Origin: Rubinisphaera italica
GTDB taxonomy: Bacteria; Planctomycetota; Planctomycetia; Planctomycetales; Planctomycetaceae
NCBI RefSeq assembly: GCF_007859715.1
Contig: NZ_SJPG01000001.1
Coordinates: 3,684,728 to 3,748,727 of the forward strand
DNA length: 64,000 nt
Direction of reading: 5' to 3'
Shown: one piece after another, positions 9,454 to 18,263 of the stretch
Layout: each line of letters starts with the position of its first letter
How positions within the stretch are numbered: the first letter of the stretch is position 1
Position numbers and translations under genes: made by a program
The notes under the pieces: generated by a model
Told to the model about the DNA's origin: nothing
Databases searched by the model: none
Seen by the model: only the letters and a program-made list of their open reading frames with translations

Positions 9454-9834
9454 CTACACCTGCTGAACTTCCTGAGGCCCAGACGGTTTGAATTCCATTT
9501 GCGACACCGCAAATATCACACCACCCCAGAATGCGATAAACAGAAAGATTGCACCAATCATGACCGGTTTGGATGCCCCTCCAGCAGTAACCACTTCCAA
9601 CTCTTCCGTGGTAGGTTCATTGCGAATGGAATCTTTCCCGCGAACCTTTGGAGGAGGAGCTTTGAGTTTCTCAGGCTTACTGCGGCTCTTACTGGACTTA
9701 CTGCTGGAAGACTCTTCTAACTCCGCGACGAATTTTCCACCACATTTTTTGCACTTCAGTTTCTTGCCTTCTTTTGAACGATCCGACATCGAATAAGAGG
9801 CACCACAATCGGGACAGTACGCTTTGAACGCCAT
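9454..9834 (-). CDS. Small zinc-ribbon protein with one membrane helix
   Basis: Starting at ATG 9834, which has AAGG about ten bases upstream, gives 126 residues. An upstream in-frame ATG at 9915 would add a 27-residue tail unlike a zinc-ribbon start. C7-x2-C10 and C28-x2-C31 form an MJ0042-type ribbon. A Ser/Lys-rich linker and one membrane helix near the C-terminus (VMIGAIFLFIAFWGGVIFAV) follow. It is the first gene of a two-gene unit with 8938-9447. The function is unknown; these ribbons are proposed to bind metal or nucleic acid. Confidence 0.75.
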   Translation of the reverse strand: MAFKAYCPDCGASYSMSDRSKEGKKLKCKKCGGKFVAELEESSSSKSSKSRSKPEKLKAPPPKVRGKDSIRNEPTTEELEVVTAGGASKPVMIGAIFLFIAFWGGVIFAVSQMEFKPSGPQEVQQV

Positions 9835-10053
9835 GACCACTGCCTTTTCAGAATTGTTCTTTAGATTGGAATGAGCGATCCACGTCGGAGCGGGATGCCT
9901 GTTTTTATGATGCAAGCAGGTAGGGAGTGAATACTGTAACTGATTGCATCAGGATTTATCCATATGTGCTCTTAGCATAGCAAACGATCGTGAAAATCGT
10001 CCAGCAATTATGTGAAATTCTTCAGCATTATTCGCGGAATCGTCGCTGAAATT

Positions 10054-10656
10054 TCAACTGACTGCCGAAGTATCCGTGGCTGATTTAATCCCGAGCGGAC
10101 GGAGTTTCTCCTGCAGTTTTTCGCGAGCGAGTCGTAATCGACTTTTGGTGGTCGCGGCATTGGCATCCATAATCTCAGCAACTTCCGCCAGATTGAGCCC
10201 CACATAATGATGCAGCACAAATGTCTGTCGCTGTTCTTCAGGAATCTCTTCGAGCATCTGGTCGACGATTTCGCAAAACTCCTGATCGTTCAGCTTCTCT
10301 TCAGGAGTGGCAAACTCACCAGCGATACGCGAGAGCCCCGTATCGTTTTCCTCATTGCGGGTTTGGTAAGCTCGAATTAAGGCGTCGTGAGAACGCTTAC
10401 GAACATTATCGATCAGCAGATTTCGAGCGACTCGGTACATCCAGGGTTTGAAGCGTCCGACCGGCAAATAATCCCACGCCTGATTGTAAACTCGCAGCAA
10501 GGTTTCCTGAGACAAATCTTCAGCCAGTTGCCAGTCACGCGTATTTCGCACAAAATAGCCAATGAGCGGTCGCTGATGCAGCGCAACCAGTTCGTTAAAA
10601 GCCGTATTGTCTCCGGTCTGAATACGAATCATCAGATTGTCGTTTTCATCATGCAT
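10054..10656 (-). CDS. ECF-type RNA polymerase sigma factor
   Basis: The 200-residue protein has the two-domain sigma-70 ECF form. Region 2 (about residues 25-95) includes the AEDLSQETLLRVY core motif and the WMYRVARNLLIDNVRKR DNA-melting helix. Region 4 (about 130-190) includes EEIPEEQRQTFVLHHYVGLNLAEVAEIM and ATTKSRLRLAREKL, a typical helix-turn-helix. It would direct polymerase to a stress- or envelope-related regulon. No anti-sigma gene is adjacent, which is common in planctomycetes. It is divergent from the LarA-like gene at 10909. Confidence 0.9.
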   Translation of the reverse strand: MHDENDNLMIRIQTGDNTAFNELVALHQRPLIGYFVRNTRDWQLAEDLSQETLLRVYNQAWDYLPVGRFKPWMYRVARNLLIDNVRKRSHDALIRAYQTRNEENDTGLSRIAGEFATPEEKLNDQEFCEIVDQMLEEIPEEQRQTFVLHHYVGLNLAEVAEIMDANAATTKSRLRLAREKLQEKLRPLGIKSATDTSAVS

Positions 10657-10908
10657 GATTGAAAATGGCTCTGATTCAGAGCTCTGCCAATGCGATCGTT
10701 AAAGACTGGACGATAACGCCGCTCAATTGAATAAGCGGCTTCCTGCGAATTGCATTACGTGCAGTGTCGCAAAAATCGATTATAATTGCGATTCCACACA
10801 GCATCGACCGGCAAAAACTTACCGAACATCAGTATTTAAACTGCTACTAGAGACTGAAATACAGGCTGAATTTAAATATTCTGATCAACAAAACCTCAAG
10901 GACAAATT

Positions 10909-12111
10909 TTGGCACACTATCAATTTACTTACGGCAACGATCGAAAATTTTCGTTCGAACTCAACGAATCTCTCGTCCGCTGGGCTCAAACGGGGCCTGC
11001 CACCAATTCCGATATCACCGCAGCGATCCAGGCGACGTTGAGTGATCCGCTCGACTATCCCCCAGTTCACGAAGCCGTTGTCCCTGGCGATCGTGTCGCG
11101 ATTGTCGTCGATCCGGAAACGCCTTCCTGGCCGGAAATTGTGAGTGTCATTGGCAGTCAGCTGGAGAAGCGGGGAGTTGAACCAAGTTCATTACGAATTT
11201 CGCTCAATGCAGAAGTGGAATCAAACAATCAAGCGGGTGTTTCGAAGGTTCCCTATGCCATCGTCCCTCATGAACAGGTGATGGAAGGCCGTGCGGTCTA
11301 TCTGGCCTCAACTGCTGAGGGAGAGCGAATTTATCTTCCCGAGGAAATTGGAGAAGCCGATTACATCATCTCCATTGGCCGATTCGGTTTCGATGATCAC
11401 TGGGGCTATCGGGGCACGCACTCCACTGTATTCCCAGCTTTCGCGACCGAGGATGAAAAGGCGAAGTATCTCGGGAAAGGTCACCAGGAACTCTCTCCGG
11501 AAGATTCCCGTGGCGTCCGGCAAATCATCGATGAAATTGGTTGGCTACTCGGACTTCAGTACTGTGTGCAGGTGATTCCCTCGGGATCAGGCGAACTTTC
11601 ACAAGTCCTTTCCGGGGCTTGCGATTCCGTCTATCAGAAATCGGTTTCACTGCTCAATGACGCCTGGCGTTCGACCATTCCGACTCGGGCTGAAACCGTC
11701 ATCGTCTCGATTCCTCATGCCAATGAAGTCGATGCCTGGGCCGCAACTGCACGGGCTTGTCGAGTTGCCGAAAAGCTAACGACTGACGATGGTCGCGTCA
11801 TTATCATGACCGATCTGCAGAAATTTCCGGAAGACCTGCATCGACAATTCGAAGCCTCCTCCGATGCCGGTCAGGTGTTGCGAGCACTCAACCGCAGTCC
11901 CTATCCTCAAGCACGAGCGGTGGCTGCGCTGGCAAGCCTGGCGAATCGGTTTAAGGTCTATCTGCGTAGTAATCTCGAACAGGATGTCGTCGAGAGTCTG
12001 TTTTGCATCCCCTTGGCCGATGAAGAAGAACTCCGAAATGCTCTGCAGGGCGGCGAATCCTATGCTCTGCTCCAGGGCGGGCAATTTGCTTATGTCGATT
12101 CTGCAAACTAA
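10909..12111 (+). CDS. Divergent LarA-like (DUF2088) protein
   Basis: The start is TTG 10909, chosen because AAGGA sits six bases upstream and the protein begins immediately with a domain-like segment. The 400 residues follow the LarA plan: an N-terminal lobe with VPGDRVAIVVDPETPSWPE where LarA has its PDxTR motif, and a later HWGYRGTHSTVFPAF stretch where LarA has its His...GGxK...PG motif. By that alignment the cofactor-binding His and Lys are replaced, so it may not carry the nickel-pincer cofactor. A canonical paralogue lies at 46787. The family call rests on pattern and length. Confidence 0.6.
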   Translation: MAHYQFTYGNDRKFSFELNESLVRWAQTGPATNSDITAAIQATLSDPLDYPPVHEAVVPGDRVAIVVDPETPSWPEIVSVIGSQLEKRGVEPSSLRISLNAEVESNNQAGVSKVPYAIVPHEQVMEGRAVYLASTAEGERIYLPEEIGEADYIISIGRFGFDDHWGYRGTHSTVFPAFATEDEKAKYLGKGHQELSPEDSRGVRQIIDEIGWLLGLQYCVQVIPSGSGELSQVLSGACDSVYQKSVSLLNDAWRSTIPTRAETVIVSIPHANEVDAWAATARACRVAEKLTTDDGRVIIMTDLQKFPEDLHRQFEASSDAGQVLRALNRSPYPQARAVAALASLANRFKVYLRSNLEQDVVESLFCIPLADEEELRNALQGGESYALLQGGQFAYVDSAN

Positions 12112-12196
12112 CAAATACTTTTCTCGCTTTTGAGGGGAAATGTGAAGGGTCATTTGGTACATTGCATCAATAACAACTGATGTTCATTCCAGATTT

Positions 12197-12266
12197 ACAA
12201 GCACGAAGCGCAAGCGAGTGTGTAATGATACTGACTATCTAACTCACTCGCTTGCGCTTCGTGCTT
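12197..12266. repeat. Palindromic intergenic element, family A (complete)
   Basis: The left arm ACAAGCACGAAGCGCAAGCG (continuing to 12220) and its inverted copy (12242-12266) enclose a ~20-base loop. Further copies lie at 21697-21764 and 27240-27310, with half copies at 34736 and 35489. It sits just upstream of the sugar-binding lipoprotein gene. Confidence 0.85.
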
Positions 12267-12309
12267 ATATTAAATGATACTCTTCATTGACCCATTCAAG
12301 GGACCACTC

Positions 12310-13413
12310 ATGATTCCACGATTCGCTCGATTTTCCTTTCGTCCTTATGTAGTTGTGACAGCTCTCACGCTTGCGATGCTGTCCAGCTGCACAAAGCCCG
12401 AAAATTCTGGTGGGAAAAGTACTGTCGGCAAGGATGACAAAGTTTCACTGGCTTTCATTACCAATGTCGTCGCCTCCTTCTGGGAAGTGGCTGAGAAAGG
12501 AGCCGAGGCTGCCGGGAAGGATTTCAATGCGGATGTCAAAATTTTCATGCCGACCGACTATGCTGCCGAGCAAAAGCGAATCGTGGAAGATCTGCTGATT
12601 CGGGGGATTGATGGCATTGCTATTACCGTCATCGACCAGGAAGGTCAAATGGACATGCTCAACAGCGCAGCCGAGCAGACGAATCTTGTCACCCATGATT
12701 CCGATGCTCCCGAGACAAATCGCCTCTGTTACATTGGTATCGATAATTACGACGCTGGCCTTGCCTGTGGCGAACTCGTTAAACAGGCCATTCCCGAAGG
12801 CGGCGAGATCATGCTGTATGTTGGCAATCTCGATCAGATCAATGCTCGTCTGCGACGTCAGGGAGTGATCGATGCGGTTCTCGGACGCGAGCCCGATTCG
12901 AGCCGATACGATAACCCCGGCGAAGTCGTCAAGAACGACAAATACACCATCCTCGATACCCGCACCGATGGAGCCGATTTCGCCAAAGCAAAAGCCGATG
13001 CTTCCGACACCATCTCCAAATATCCCAACCTCGCCTGCATGGTTGGCCTGTTCGCCTACAATCCCCCACTCTGTCTGCAAGCAGTCAAAGACGCTGAAAA
13101 ACTCGATCAAATCAAAATCGTCGGATTCGATGAAGAAGGCGGTACGCTGCAAGGAATTATCGATGGAGAAATCTTCGGCACCGTCGTGCAAAACCCGTAC
13201 ATGTACGGGTACGACTCCATCCGCATTCTCGCTGGACTGGCTCGTGGTGAAGATCTGAAAACACTCATGAAGGCGACAGAAGGCGTGCTGGTTGAGGAAG
13301 ATGAGACCATCCTCTTCCCAGCTCGAATCATCAAGAAAACACCGAATCCGGAAGCTAAAAATGAATTCGAAGTCGAAACCTTCTGGGCGAGATTGAAAGA
13401 GTTAACTGAGTAA
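12310..13413 (+). CDS. Sugar ABC transporter substrate-binding lipoprotein (RbsB family)
   Basis: ATG 12310 is preferred over 12274: AAGGGA lies six bases upstream and the protein then begins with a lipoprotein signal ending in LSSC (Cys27). The 367 residues match periplasmic type-1 binding proteins for ribose-like sugars: [27 protein letters not shown], then [20 protein letters not shown], then the hinge region [29 protein letters not shown]. It delivers a sugar to an inner-membrane importer whose ATPase is the next gene. No permease is found in the window. Confidence 0.88.
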   Translation: MIPRFARFSFRPYVVVTALTLAMLSSCTKPENSGGKSTVGKDDKVSLAFITNVVASFWEVAEKGAEAAGKDFNADVKIFMPTDYAAEQKRIVEDLLIRGIDGIAITVIDQEGQMDMLNSAAEQTNLVTHDSDAPETNRLCYIGIDNYDAGLACGELVKQAIPEGGEIMLYVGNLDQINARLRRQGVIDAVLGREPDSSRYDNPGEVVKNDKYTILDTRTDGADFAKAKADASDTISKYPNLACMVGLFAYNPPLCLQAVKDAEKLDQIKIVGFDEEGGTLQGIIDGEIFGTVVQNPYMYGYDSIRILAGLARGEDLKTLMKATEGVLVEEDETILFPARIIKKTPNPEAKNEFEVETFWARLKELTE

Positions 13414-13427
13414 TTAATCTTTCGTGC

Positions 13428-13500
13428 CACGGCTGTGTCAGCCGTGCGAATTCGACTTGCGAAAGGTGGCTGGGGTCGAAGCGCAGCGAAGCCCCCAGAT
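13428..13500. repeat. Two short dispersed palindromes
   Basis: CACGGCTG-TGT-CAGCCGTG (13428-13446) is a perfect 8-bp stem. A second segment, about 13463-13500 (GGTGGCTGGGG...AGCCCCCAG), recurs as its reverse complement at 27326-27366. Both lie between the binding-protein gene and its ATPase gene and could trim the transcript between them. Confidence 0.55.
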
Positions 13501-13527
13501 TTTTGACATTCGCCATCATATATCATC

Positions 13528-15027
13528 ATGAATTCATCAACTCCACCACGTCTCGAAGTTCGCGGCATCACCAAACAGTTCCCCGGTGTGATCGCCTTGC
13601 AGGATGTCGATCTGCATGTCGCCCCTGGTGAAGTGCTGGCAGTGGTCGGCGAGAATGGAGCTGGCAAAAGTACGTTGATGAAAATTCTGGCCGGCGTGCA
13701 AACAGCCGATGCCGGTCAAATGCTGATCGAGGGAACTGCCACCGAATTCCAATCTGTGGATGATGCCCTCGATGCCGGGATCGCGTTGATTCATCAGGAG
13801 TTGAATCTCTCCGACAATCTCGATGCCGCCGCCAATATCTTTCTGGGACGCGAACCGAACGTCCTCGGCTGGATTCGTCGCTCTCAAATGGAACAGGAAG
13901 CTCGCCACTTTCTCTCTCAGGTCGGCTTGGAGATTTCTCCACGAACTCTCGTTCGAGATCTGGCGATCGGTCAACAGCAGTTGATTGAGATTGCCAAAGC
14001 TCTTTCCATCAATGCCAAAGTGCTCATCATGGATGAGCCGACCTCCTCGCTTTCACAGCGAGAAACCGAAACGCTGATGCAGGTGATCGATCAACTCCGC
14101 GAACAGGGCGTCAGTATTCTTTACATTTCTCATCGACTGGCGGAAATCCAACGAATCGCAGATCGGGTTACTGTATTACGTGATGGTCAGAATGCAGGCG
14201 AATTGCAGAAAGCAGAAATCACGCATGCTGCGATGGTCAGCCGCATGGTTGGCCGGGATGTTTCTAGATTCTATCAGCGATCCTCCCACCAACCGGGCGA
14301 TGTCGTTCTCAAAGTGCAAGACTTTTCTACAACCGCATGGCCCACTCATCGGAATACGGTGACGGTTCGTAAAGGCGAAATAGTCGGACTGGCTGGTCTT
14401 GTGGGAGCAGGCCGCAGCGAATTTTTAAGAGCCGTCTTCGGAGTCGATCGACCGCTGACAGGGTCATTAGAAATTGACGGAGAATCGATTCCTCTGCAAA
14501 ATGTCCGCTCTGGAATTGCAGCCGGGTTGGCACTCGTGCCGGAAGATCGCAAGCAGCAGGGCTTGATTCTCGAAATGTCGATCCGCGAAAACGCTTCGCT
14601 GGCAAGTCTGTCTGCGCATGCGAAGCATGGCTGCTTTGTAGATGCCGCTTACGAACGCGACGTTTGCGAGGAATTCCAAAAATCCCTCGGCATCCGCATG
14701 GCTGGTCCGACTCAACTGGTTGGCCTGCTCTCAGGCGGCAATCAGCAGAAAGTTGTGCTGGCTAAGTGGCTCGCTCTCAAGCCGAAAGTCTTACTGCTCG
14801 ACGAACCAACTCGCGGCATCGACATCGGCGCCAAAGAAGAAATCTATCATCTGATCGATCAACTTGCCAAAGCTGGTGTCGCCATTCTATTCGCCAGCAG
14901 CGAAATGGAAGAAATCATCGGCATCTCCGACCGCGTCCTAGTCATGCGCGAGGGGGAGATCAAGGGAGAGCTGACCAGAGAGCAACTGAGCGAACAGGCG
15001 GTCATGGCGCTGGCGACGCAGGACTGA
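13528..15027 (+). CDS. Sugar ABC transporter ATP-binding protein (RbsA/MglA type)
   Basis: The 499-residue protein has two ATPase domains in tandem, as in RbsA. The first has Walker [13 protein letters not shown] (about residues 42-53) and Walker B VLIMDEP. The second has a degenerate P-loop [16 protein letters not shown], signature [16 protein letters not shown] and Walker [13 protein letters not shown]. It powers uptake of the sugar bound by the preceding lipoprotein. The membrane permease normally encoded next is missing; an accessory block on the other strand follows instead. Confidence 0.92.
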   Translation: MNSSTPPRLEVRGITKQFPGVIALQDVDLHVAPGEVLAVVGENGAGKSTLMKILAGVQTADAGQMLIEGTATEFQSVDDALDAGIALIHQELNLSDNLDAAANIFLGREPNVLGWIRRSQMEQEARHFLSQVGLEISPRTLVRDLAIGQQQLIEIAKALSINAKVLIMDEPTSSLSQRETETLMQVIDQLREQGVSILYISHRLAEIQRIADRVTVLRDGQNAGELQKAEITHAAMVSRMVGRDVSRFYQRSSHQPGDVVLKVQDFSTTAWPTHRNTVTVRKGEIVGLAGLVGAGRSEFLRAVFGVDRPLTGSLEIDGESIPLQNVRSGIAAGLALVPEDRKQQGLILEMSIRENASLASLSAHAKHGCFVDAAYERDVCEEFQKSLGIRMAGPTQLVGLLSGGNQQKVVLAKWLALKPKVLLLDEPTRGIDIGAKEEIYHLIDQLAKAGVAILFASSEMEEIIGISDRVLVMREGEIKGELTREQLSEQAVMALATQD

Positions 15028-15133
15028 ATATAGTTTTTCCAAATCAAAAACGGGTGCCATGCTTCGGGGTATAAGGTCACTCAATCCGTTATGGAATTAG
15101 CGAATCCTGGAATCCTTTATAAAGGAGAACAAT

Positions 15134-15253
15134 CTGGGTGGACGAAGTCCATAAGAGGTCTCAAGAGAAGTGGCACCATCCATGCGATTCTGCGAACGGC
15201 TGTGCCGCCTGAAAGAAAATCATCCAGGGCCAACTGGGAGGATTTGTAGAATC
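15134..15253. repeat. Direct repeat, copy 1
   Basis: About 120 bases (CTGGGTGGACGAAGTCCATA and onward) recur in the same orientation at 16566-16685 with roughly 88-90% identity by eye. The pair brackets the methyltransferase gene. The surrounding stretch 15028-15502 holds no gene I can support. Confidence 0.8.
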
Positions 15254-15502
15254 TTGCCTGTATGTGTCCAGATCTGACGAGCCGACATGACTTACCCTGA
15301 TGGGAGACAACCACCTCCAGTGCCTTGCCGAACAATCTGAAGTGGCAAATCGATCGGAGCGACCACAACCCTTAAAAAATATTCCTCGATTCCAGTAATC
15401 ATGGAGGTTCCCGCAGCCAACGCTGAGCAACATTTTGTTGCAGACCAGTGCAGTTTTAAGCCGTCGTATGCATCTGGCTTGTTGGACGTCCTTGCTTGAT
15501 GC

Positions 15503-16306
15503 TTATCGTCTCATCACGGCTCGAAGCATCCGGACCATCGGTTTGGCAAGGGGGATACGTCTAAGAATTCCTTTCAGCTTGAGAAAATGCTGATAATCGG
15601 AGTCCAGATCTGCCGCCCCTTGTGCAGCCTCGGCAAGCTGACTCGCGTGGTGACGTATCTCTAACAACGAGGGAATTGGAGACGAAAGTTTTAGATCGCC
15701 AACGCGTGTGACGAGCATGCTGCGTTGATTGATGGGATTGACTTCTATAGTCTCGACCTCAAGCCCCTCCTGATTGGGGTACCACTCGGACCAAGCAAGA
15801 TGTTCCCCCCAAGGCTCAGCCGCTTCATCCTTTGGATCCTTCCAGTCATCCCAGTAGATCACAACACCCGGCCTTAGCAACGGCCGCACGAAATTCAAAA
15901 GTTCGATTGTTGAGCGGTGTATGTCAACATCCACATTGATGAAGACAACATCATGGATCGTTTGTCTCAATTCGTCCGTAAGGCTATCCGAGAAGAAGCC
16001 GTCTATGAGACGGAACTGTCCGTCGCCAGGCTCAATCCCCAAACCGGAGAGTTTGCCAAGTAGCTCGGTCTTCGGAGCCGCGAATTCCCCGGGGCCATGT
16101 CGTTGAGGTGCCCAGACTTCACTTGACTCAACAGGCAAGCCCTGCCATGAATCAAAGCCTATGAGGGTGGACCCGGAGTACTTCTCAAGAATTTGCTGTG
16201 CTTGATAGCAGTATGTCCCCCCCTTGAATACACCGAATTCCAAACAGGTCCCTCCCTGAGGGAAGACATAATGTGCAAGATGGAAAGCTCTATGGAATAG
16301 GCTCAT
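15503..16306 (-). CDS. TylF/MycF-family O-methyltransferase-like protein
   Basis: Starting at ATG 16306, with AAGGAG ten bases upstream, gives 267 residues. The core matches SAM-dependent TylF/MycF methyltransferases: a glycine-rich SAM loop (TCLEFGVFKGGTYCYQAQQIL, near residue 20), GFDSWQGLP, and the metal-binding acidic motif VFINVDVDIHRSTIELL, ending near YWDDWKD. These enzymes methylate sugars or aromatic hydroxyls in antibiotic and polysaccharide pathways; the substrate here is unknown. It lies alone between two direct repeats, which suggests it came with an acquired or duplicated segment. Confidence 0.78.
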   Translation of the reverse strand: MSLFHRAFHLAHYVFPQGGTCLEFGVFKGGTYCYQAQQILEKYSGSTLIGFDSWQGLPVESSEVWAPQRHGPGEFAAPKTELLGKLSGLGIEPGDGQFRLIDGFFSDSLTDELRQTIHDVVFINVDVDIHRSTIELLNFVRPLLRPGVVIYWDDWKDPKDEAAEPWGEHLAWSEWYPNQEGLEVETIEVNPINQRSMLVTRVGDLKLSSPIPSLLEIRHHASQLAEAAQGAADLDSDYQHFLKLKGILRRIPLAKPMVRMLRAVMRR

Positions 16307-16565
16307 ATGGAGCAGGCTCCTTCTGTAATGTTCTGGTCATACTGTGGTCAAACGCCGCAGGTGAACGGAATTTGTTTTTATGTCATTCCTGATAAAGATC
16401 GTAGCAGTTTTCCGCTCCCCCCGCATTCTTCGTTGGACCTGCGAGAAAGTGCCCCGCCTCTGGAACCGTAATCGGGGTCACCCGACCAATCAAACGCTCG
16501 ATAAGCTCACACGCGACGTTCGATAGGTCAGGTCGCAACACGGGTGAGCCAGATAGCTTTTCTTT

Positions 16566-16685
16566 CTGGGGTGGACGAAGTCCATAAGAGGTCTCAAGAG
16601 AAGTGGCACCATCCATACGATTCTGCGAACGGCTGCGCCGCCTGAAAGAAAATCATTCAGGGCCAATTGGGAGGCTTTCAGGAAT
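16566..16685. repeat. Direct repeat, copy 2
   Basis: Second copy of the ~120-base unit at 15134. It overlaps the 3' end of the minus-strand gene at 16653-17129, so copy 1 may be a duplicated gene tail plus downstream DNA. The adjoining stretch 16307-16565 shows no supportable gene. Confidence 0.8.
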
Positions 16686-17129
16686 CAACGGTGATGATCC
16701 CAAATCTGTGATCCTTCCAGATTCAGAATCGACCTGAAAGTACTGGTAAGCAGGAGTCGAAGAAATCGTAGAACCAAAAAGCACTGCGACGATCGGTCCT
16801 TGCGGAGTTGCCCCACGAACACGCACCCATCGAATGATTCTTTCCGGGTATGCCTCAGCGAAATGCTGGCGGACGGACTTGATGTAACCCGGTTGCCGTT
16901 TTTGATAGTACCAGGCAGCAGCAACGATGAGACCGAGAACGGCAAACACCATCATTGGGATGTCCCCTGCAATCAGGAATACATACAGCCGATCACTCCA
17001 GGTCATATCTGTGGCAGAGAACGCAGCAGTTACTCCTGCAATTAACGAGCCTCCAAAAAGGAGAATTCCCCAAAGGGGAATCAGACGATTTCGGGATGGT
17101 GTTTGCTCAGCATGTTCCACAAAAAGCAC
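16653..17129 (-). CDS. Hypothetical membrane protein, 158 aa
   Basis: I recognise no family with certainty. Two membrane helices are clear (about residues 18-40, LWGILLFGGSLIAGVTAAF, and 50-70, IPMMVFAVLGLIVAAAWYY). A soluble tail with beta-strand character (YPERIIRWVRVRGATPQGPIVAVLFG) follows. The layout recalls small DUF3592-like proteins, but key motifs are not obvious. Its last codons fall inside direct repeat copy 2. It belongs to the accessory block but has no attC-like site after it, so it is not called a cassette. Confidence 0.5.
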   Translation of the reverse strand: MLFVEHAEQTPSRNRLIPLWGILLFGGSLIAGVTAAFSATDMTWSDRLYVFLIAGDIPMMVFAVLGLIVAAAWYYQKRQPGYIKSVRQHFAEAYPERIIRWVRVRGATPQGPIVAVLFGSTISSTPAYQYFQVDSESGRITDLGSSPLIPESLPIGPE

Positions 17130-17364
17130 TCCTGGCTAACAGGGATTCAACCGCGGTAGTGCAATAAGTCTACCACATTGCTGCGGCAAATTTGAATCAA
17201 TAAATTCTGAAAGTGAACAATGCCAAGACAACAGGTGACCCAATTTGATTTGCTGACTGGATACACAATATCCAGAAACAGTCTTTAGAGAGAAAGGATA
17301 CTCCAAAGATTTATACTTACGACTGCACCACCCCTTAAAGAGAAACATTCAGAGCCAACCACAA

Positions 17365-17396
17365 GACTGAAACCCGCAACCACCGGATCGACAGTC
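17365..17396 (-). repeat. Partial copy of tRNA-Asp (att-like)
   Basis: 26 bases (17371-17396) are identical to 19953-19978 inside tRNA-Asp, and four more flanking bases match after a two-base mismatch. The matched part runs from the anticodon loop into the T-arm, the segment many integrases use as attachment core. Flanking sequence does not form a tRNA. It could be an attachment scar or a chance partial duplication. Confidence 0.6.
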
Positions 17397-17625
17397 TGAA
17401 CGTCAAATTCCTCAACCAATTCACCCACAAGAGGATACGTCAAGAGAACCAACCGGGTTGCGCTACGTTCCTCATGACCATTCTCGGGTCCCCCCGGAAA
17501 TCCAGGAAGAAATCTTTGAAATCATTCACAACAATCCAGATTTACAGGAGATTGTCATTAACTGGGAATATATTTCTATTTCTGCTCAAAGGGCCTTGAT
17601 GGCAGTAGTTAATGAACTCAGTTAA
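17371..17625 (+). pseudogene. Start-less open frame, remnant of a protein tail
   Basis: 84 codons are open from inside the tRNA-like segment to a TAA within the first attC site. No start codon fits the coding-like part. The last ~45 residues look genuinely protein-like (VPPEIQEEIFEIIHNNPDL, then WEYISISAQRALMAVVNELS). This acidic helical pattern resembles short tails I associate with planctomycete integrase-neighbour proteins; that link is weak. The rest of 17130-17370 shows no gene. Confidence 0.35.
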
Positions 17626-17710
17626 CGTCGGCCGAAACCGGACGGCTACGAAATATTTTCCTCTTCAAAGCCGCCCAACTTCGCCGCTCCGGTTCACGGC
17701 ATTGTTCTGT
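17620..17710 (-). other. attC site A (degenerate)
   Basis: Ends are GTTCTGT (17704-17710) and AGTTAAC (17620-17626). Inverted arms 17631-17646 and 17683-17700 pair as GCCGA-AACCGG-ACGGC against GCCGTGAACCGGAGCGGC, with unpaired G and A six bases apart as in sites B and C, but with two mismatches. Length is 91 bp. It overlaps the end of cassette gene 1. Confidence 0.6.
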
Positions 17711-18149
17711 CACGCGTCGAGGGAGTGCGTTCGATTCGGATAAAATACGGACCGCCGAACGCACCATCTTCGTGCGTATGAATGAGGGTCCATTCGTATG
17801 TTTCGGGGAACACGGCGAATTCTAGTTGGTTGTAGGCGGATAGATCAATGATTCGACCAGTATACCTGTGCGCGGTGCATGGCCCGCCGTTCTCCGAGAT
17901 CGGAAATGCGGTGATTCGTGACGATAGAAAGAGCAAAATCAGTTGGTCATCAGTAGTCTTCAGCCATTTGTCGATCGCTTTCAGTCCTTGAGTTTCGTGG
18001 AGATCGTCAGATTCCACCGCGAATACCGACGTCCATCGTTTTGTGATGGCAAACGATTCTTTCCGTGGGAGCTCCGTCAGCGTCACGCCATGGTCCACGA
18101 GATAGCGATGGAAGTCGTCAAGCAATTTGATGGCGAATCCTCCGGTCAT
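17694..18149 (-). CDS. Integron cassette gene 1, unknown protein (151 aa)
   Basis: The start ATG 18149 lies ten bases after the GTTCTGT box of attC site B, and the stop lies within attC site A, exactly the compact layout of a gene cassette. The protein is soluble with no signal. The ending (FAVFPETYEWTLIHTHEDG, then GPYFIR) resembles small DUF4275-like or immunity-type proteins with a WT-x-x-THE...GPYF pattern. I am not sure of that match and assign no function. Cassettes lack their own strong promoter, so expression may depend on upstream transcription. Confidence 0.65.
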   Translation of the reverse strand: MTGGFAIKLLDDFHRYLVDHGVTLTELPRKESFAITKRWTSVFAVESDDLHETQGLKAIDKWLKTTDDQLILLFLSSRITAFPISENGGPCTAHRYTGRIIDLSAYNQLEFAVFPETYEWTLIHTHEDGAFGGPYFIRIERTPSTRDRTMP

Positions 18150-18158
18150 ACTTCAGTG

Positions 18159-18250
18159 ACAGAACGCCCCGCATCACGGGGTGGCGGGAGTTGACGTTGA
18201 TTTCAAAAAACGGCTGGCCACCGCCACTCCCGTGCATGCGATGGTTCTGC
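18159..18250 (-). other. attC site B
   Basis: Boxes ACAGAAC (18159-18165) and GTTCTGC (18244-18250) end a 92-bp palindrome. The arms 18171-18187 (GCATCACGGGGTGGCGG) and 18221-18239 (reverse complement GCATGCACGGGAGTGGCGG) pair perfectly apart from an unpaired G and an unpaired A on one side, six bases apart. This is the hallmark folded structure of integron attC sites. Confidence 0.82.
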
Positions 18251-18263
18251 CGTTTCCGAGGCG

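Noticed and set aside
12445..13191. 248-codon minus-strand frame
   Set aside because: It lies wholly opposite the sugar-binding lipoprotein gene, which has a clear lipobox and family motifs.
15117..15433. Two overlapping minus-strand frames of 83 and 90 codons
   Set aside because: They run across direct repeat copy 1 in different frames with low-complexity content, so they are not credible genes.
16383..16616. 77-codon minus-strand frame
   Set aside because: It starts inside direct repeat copy 2 and has no ribosome-binding site or family signal; copy 1 does not preserve the frame.
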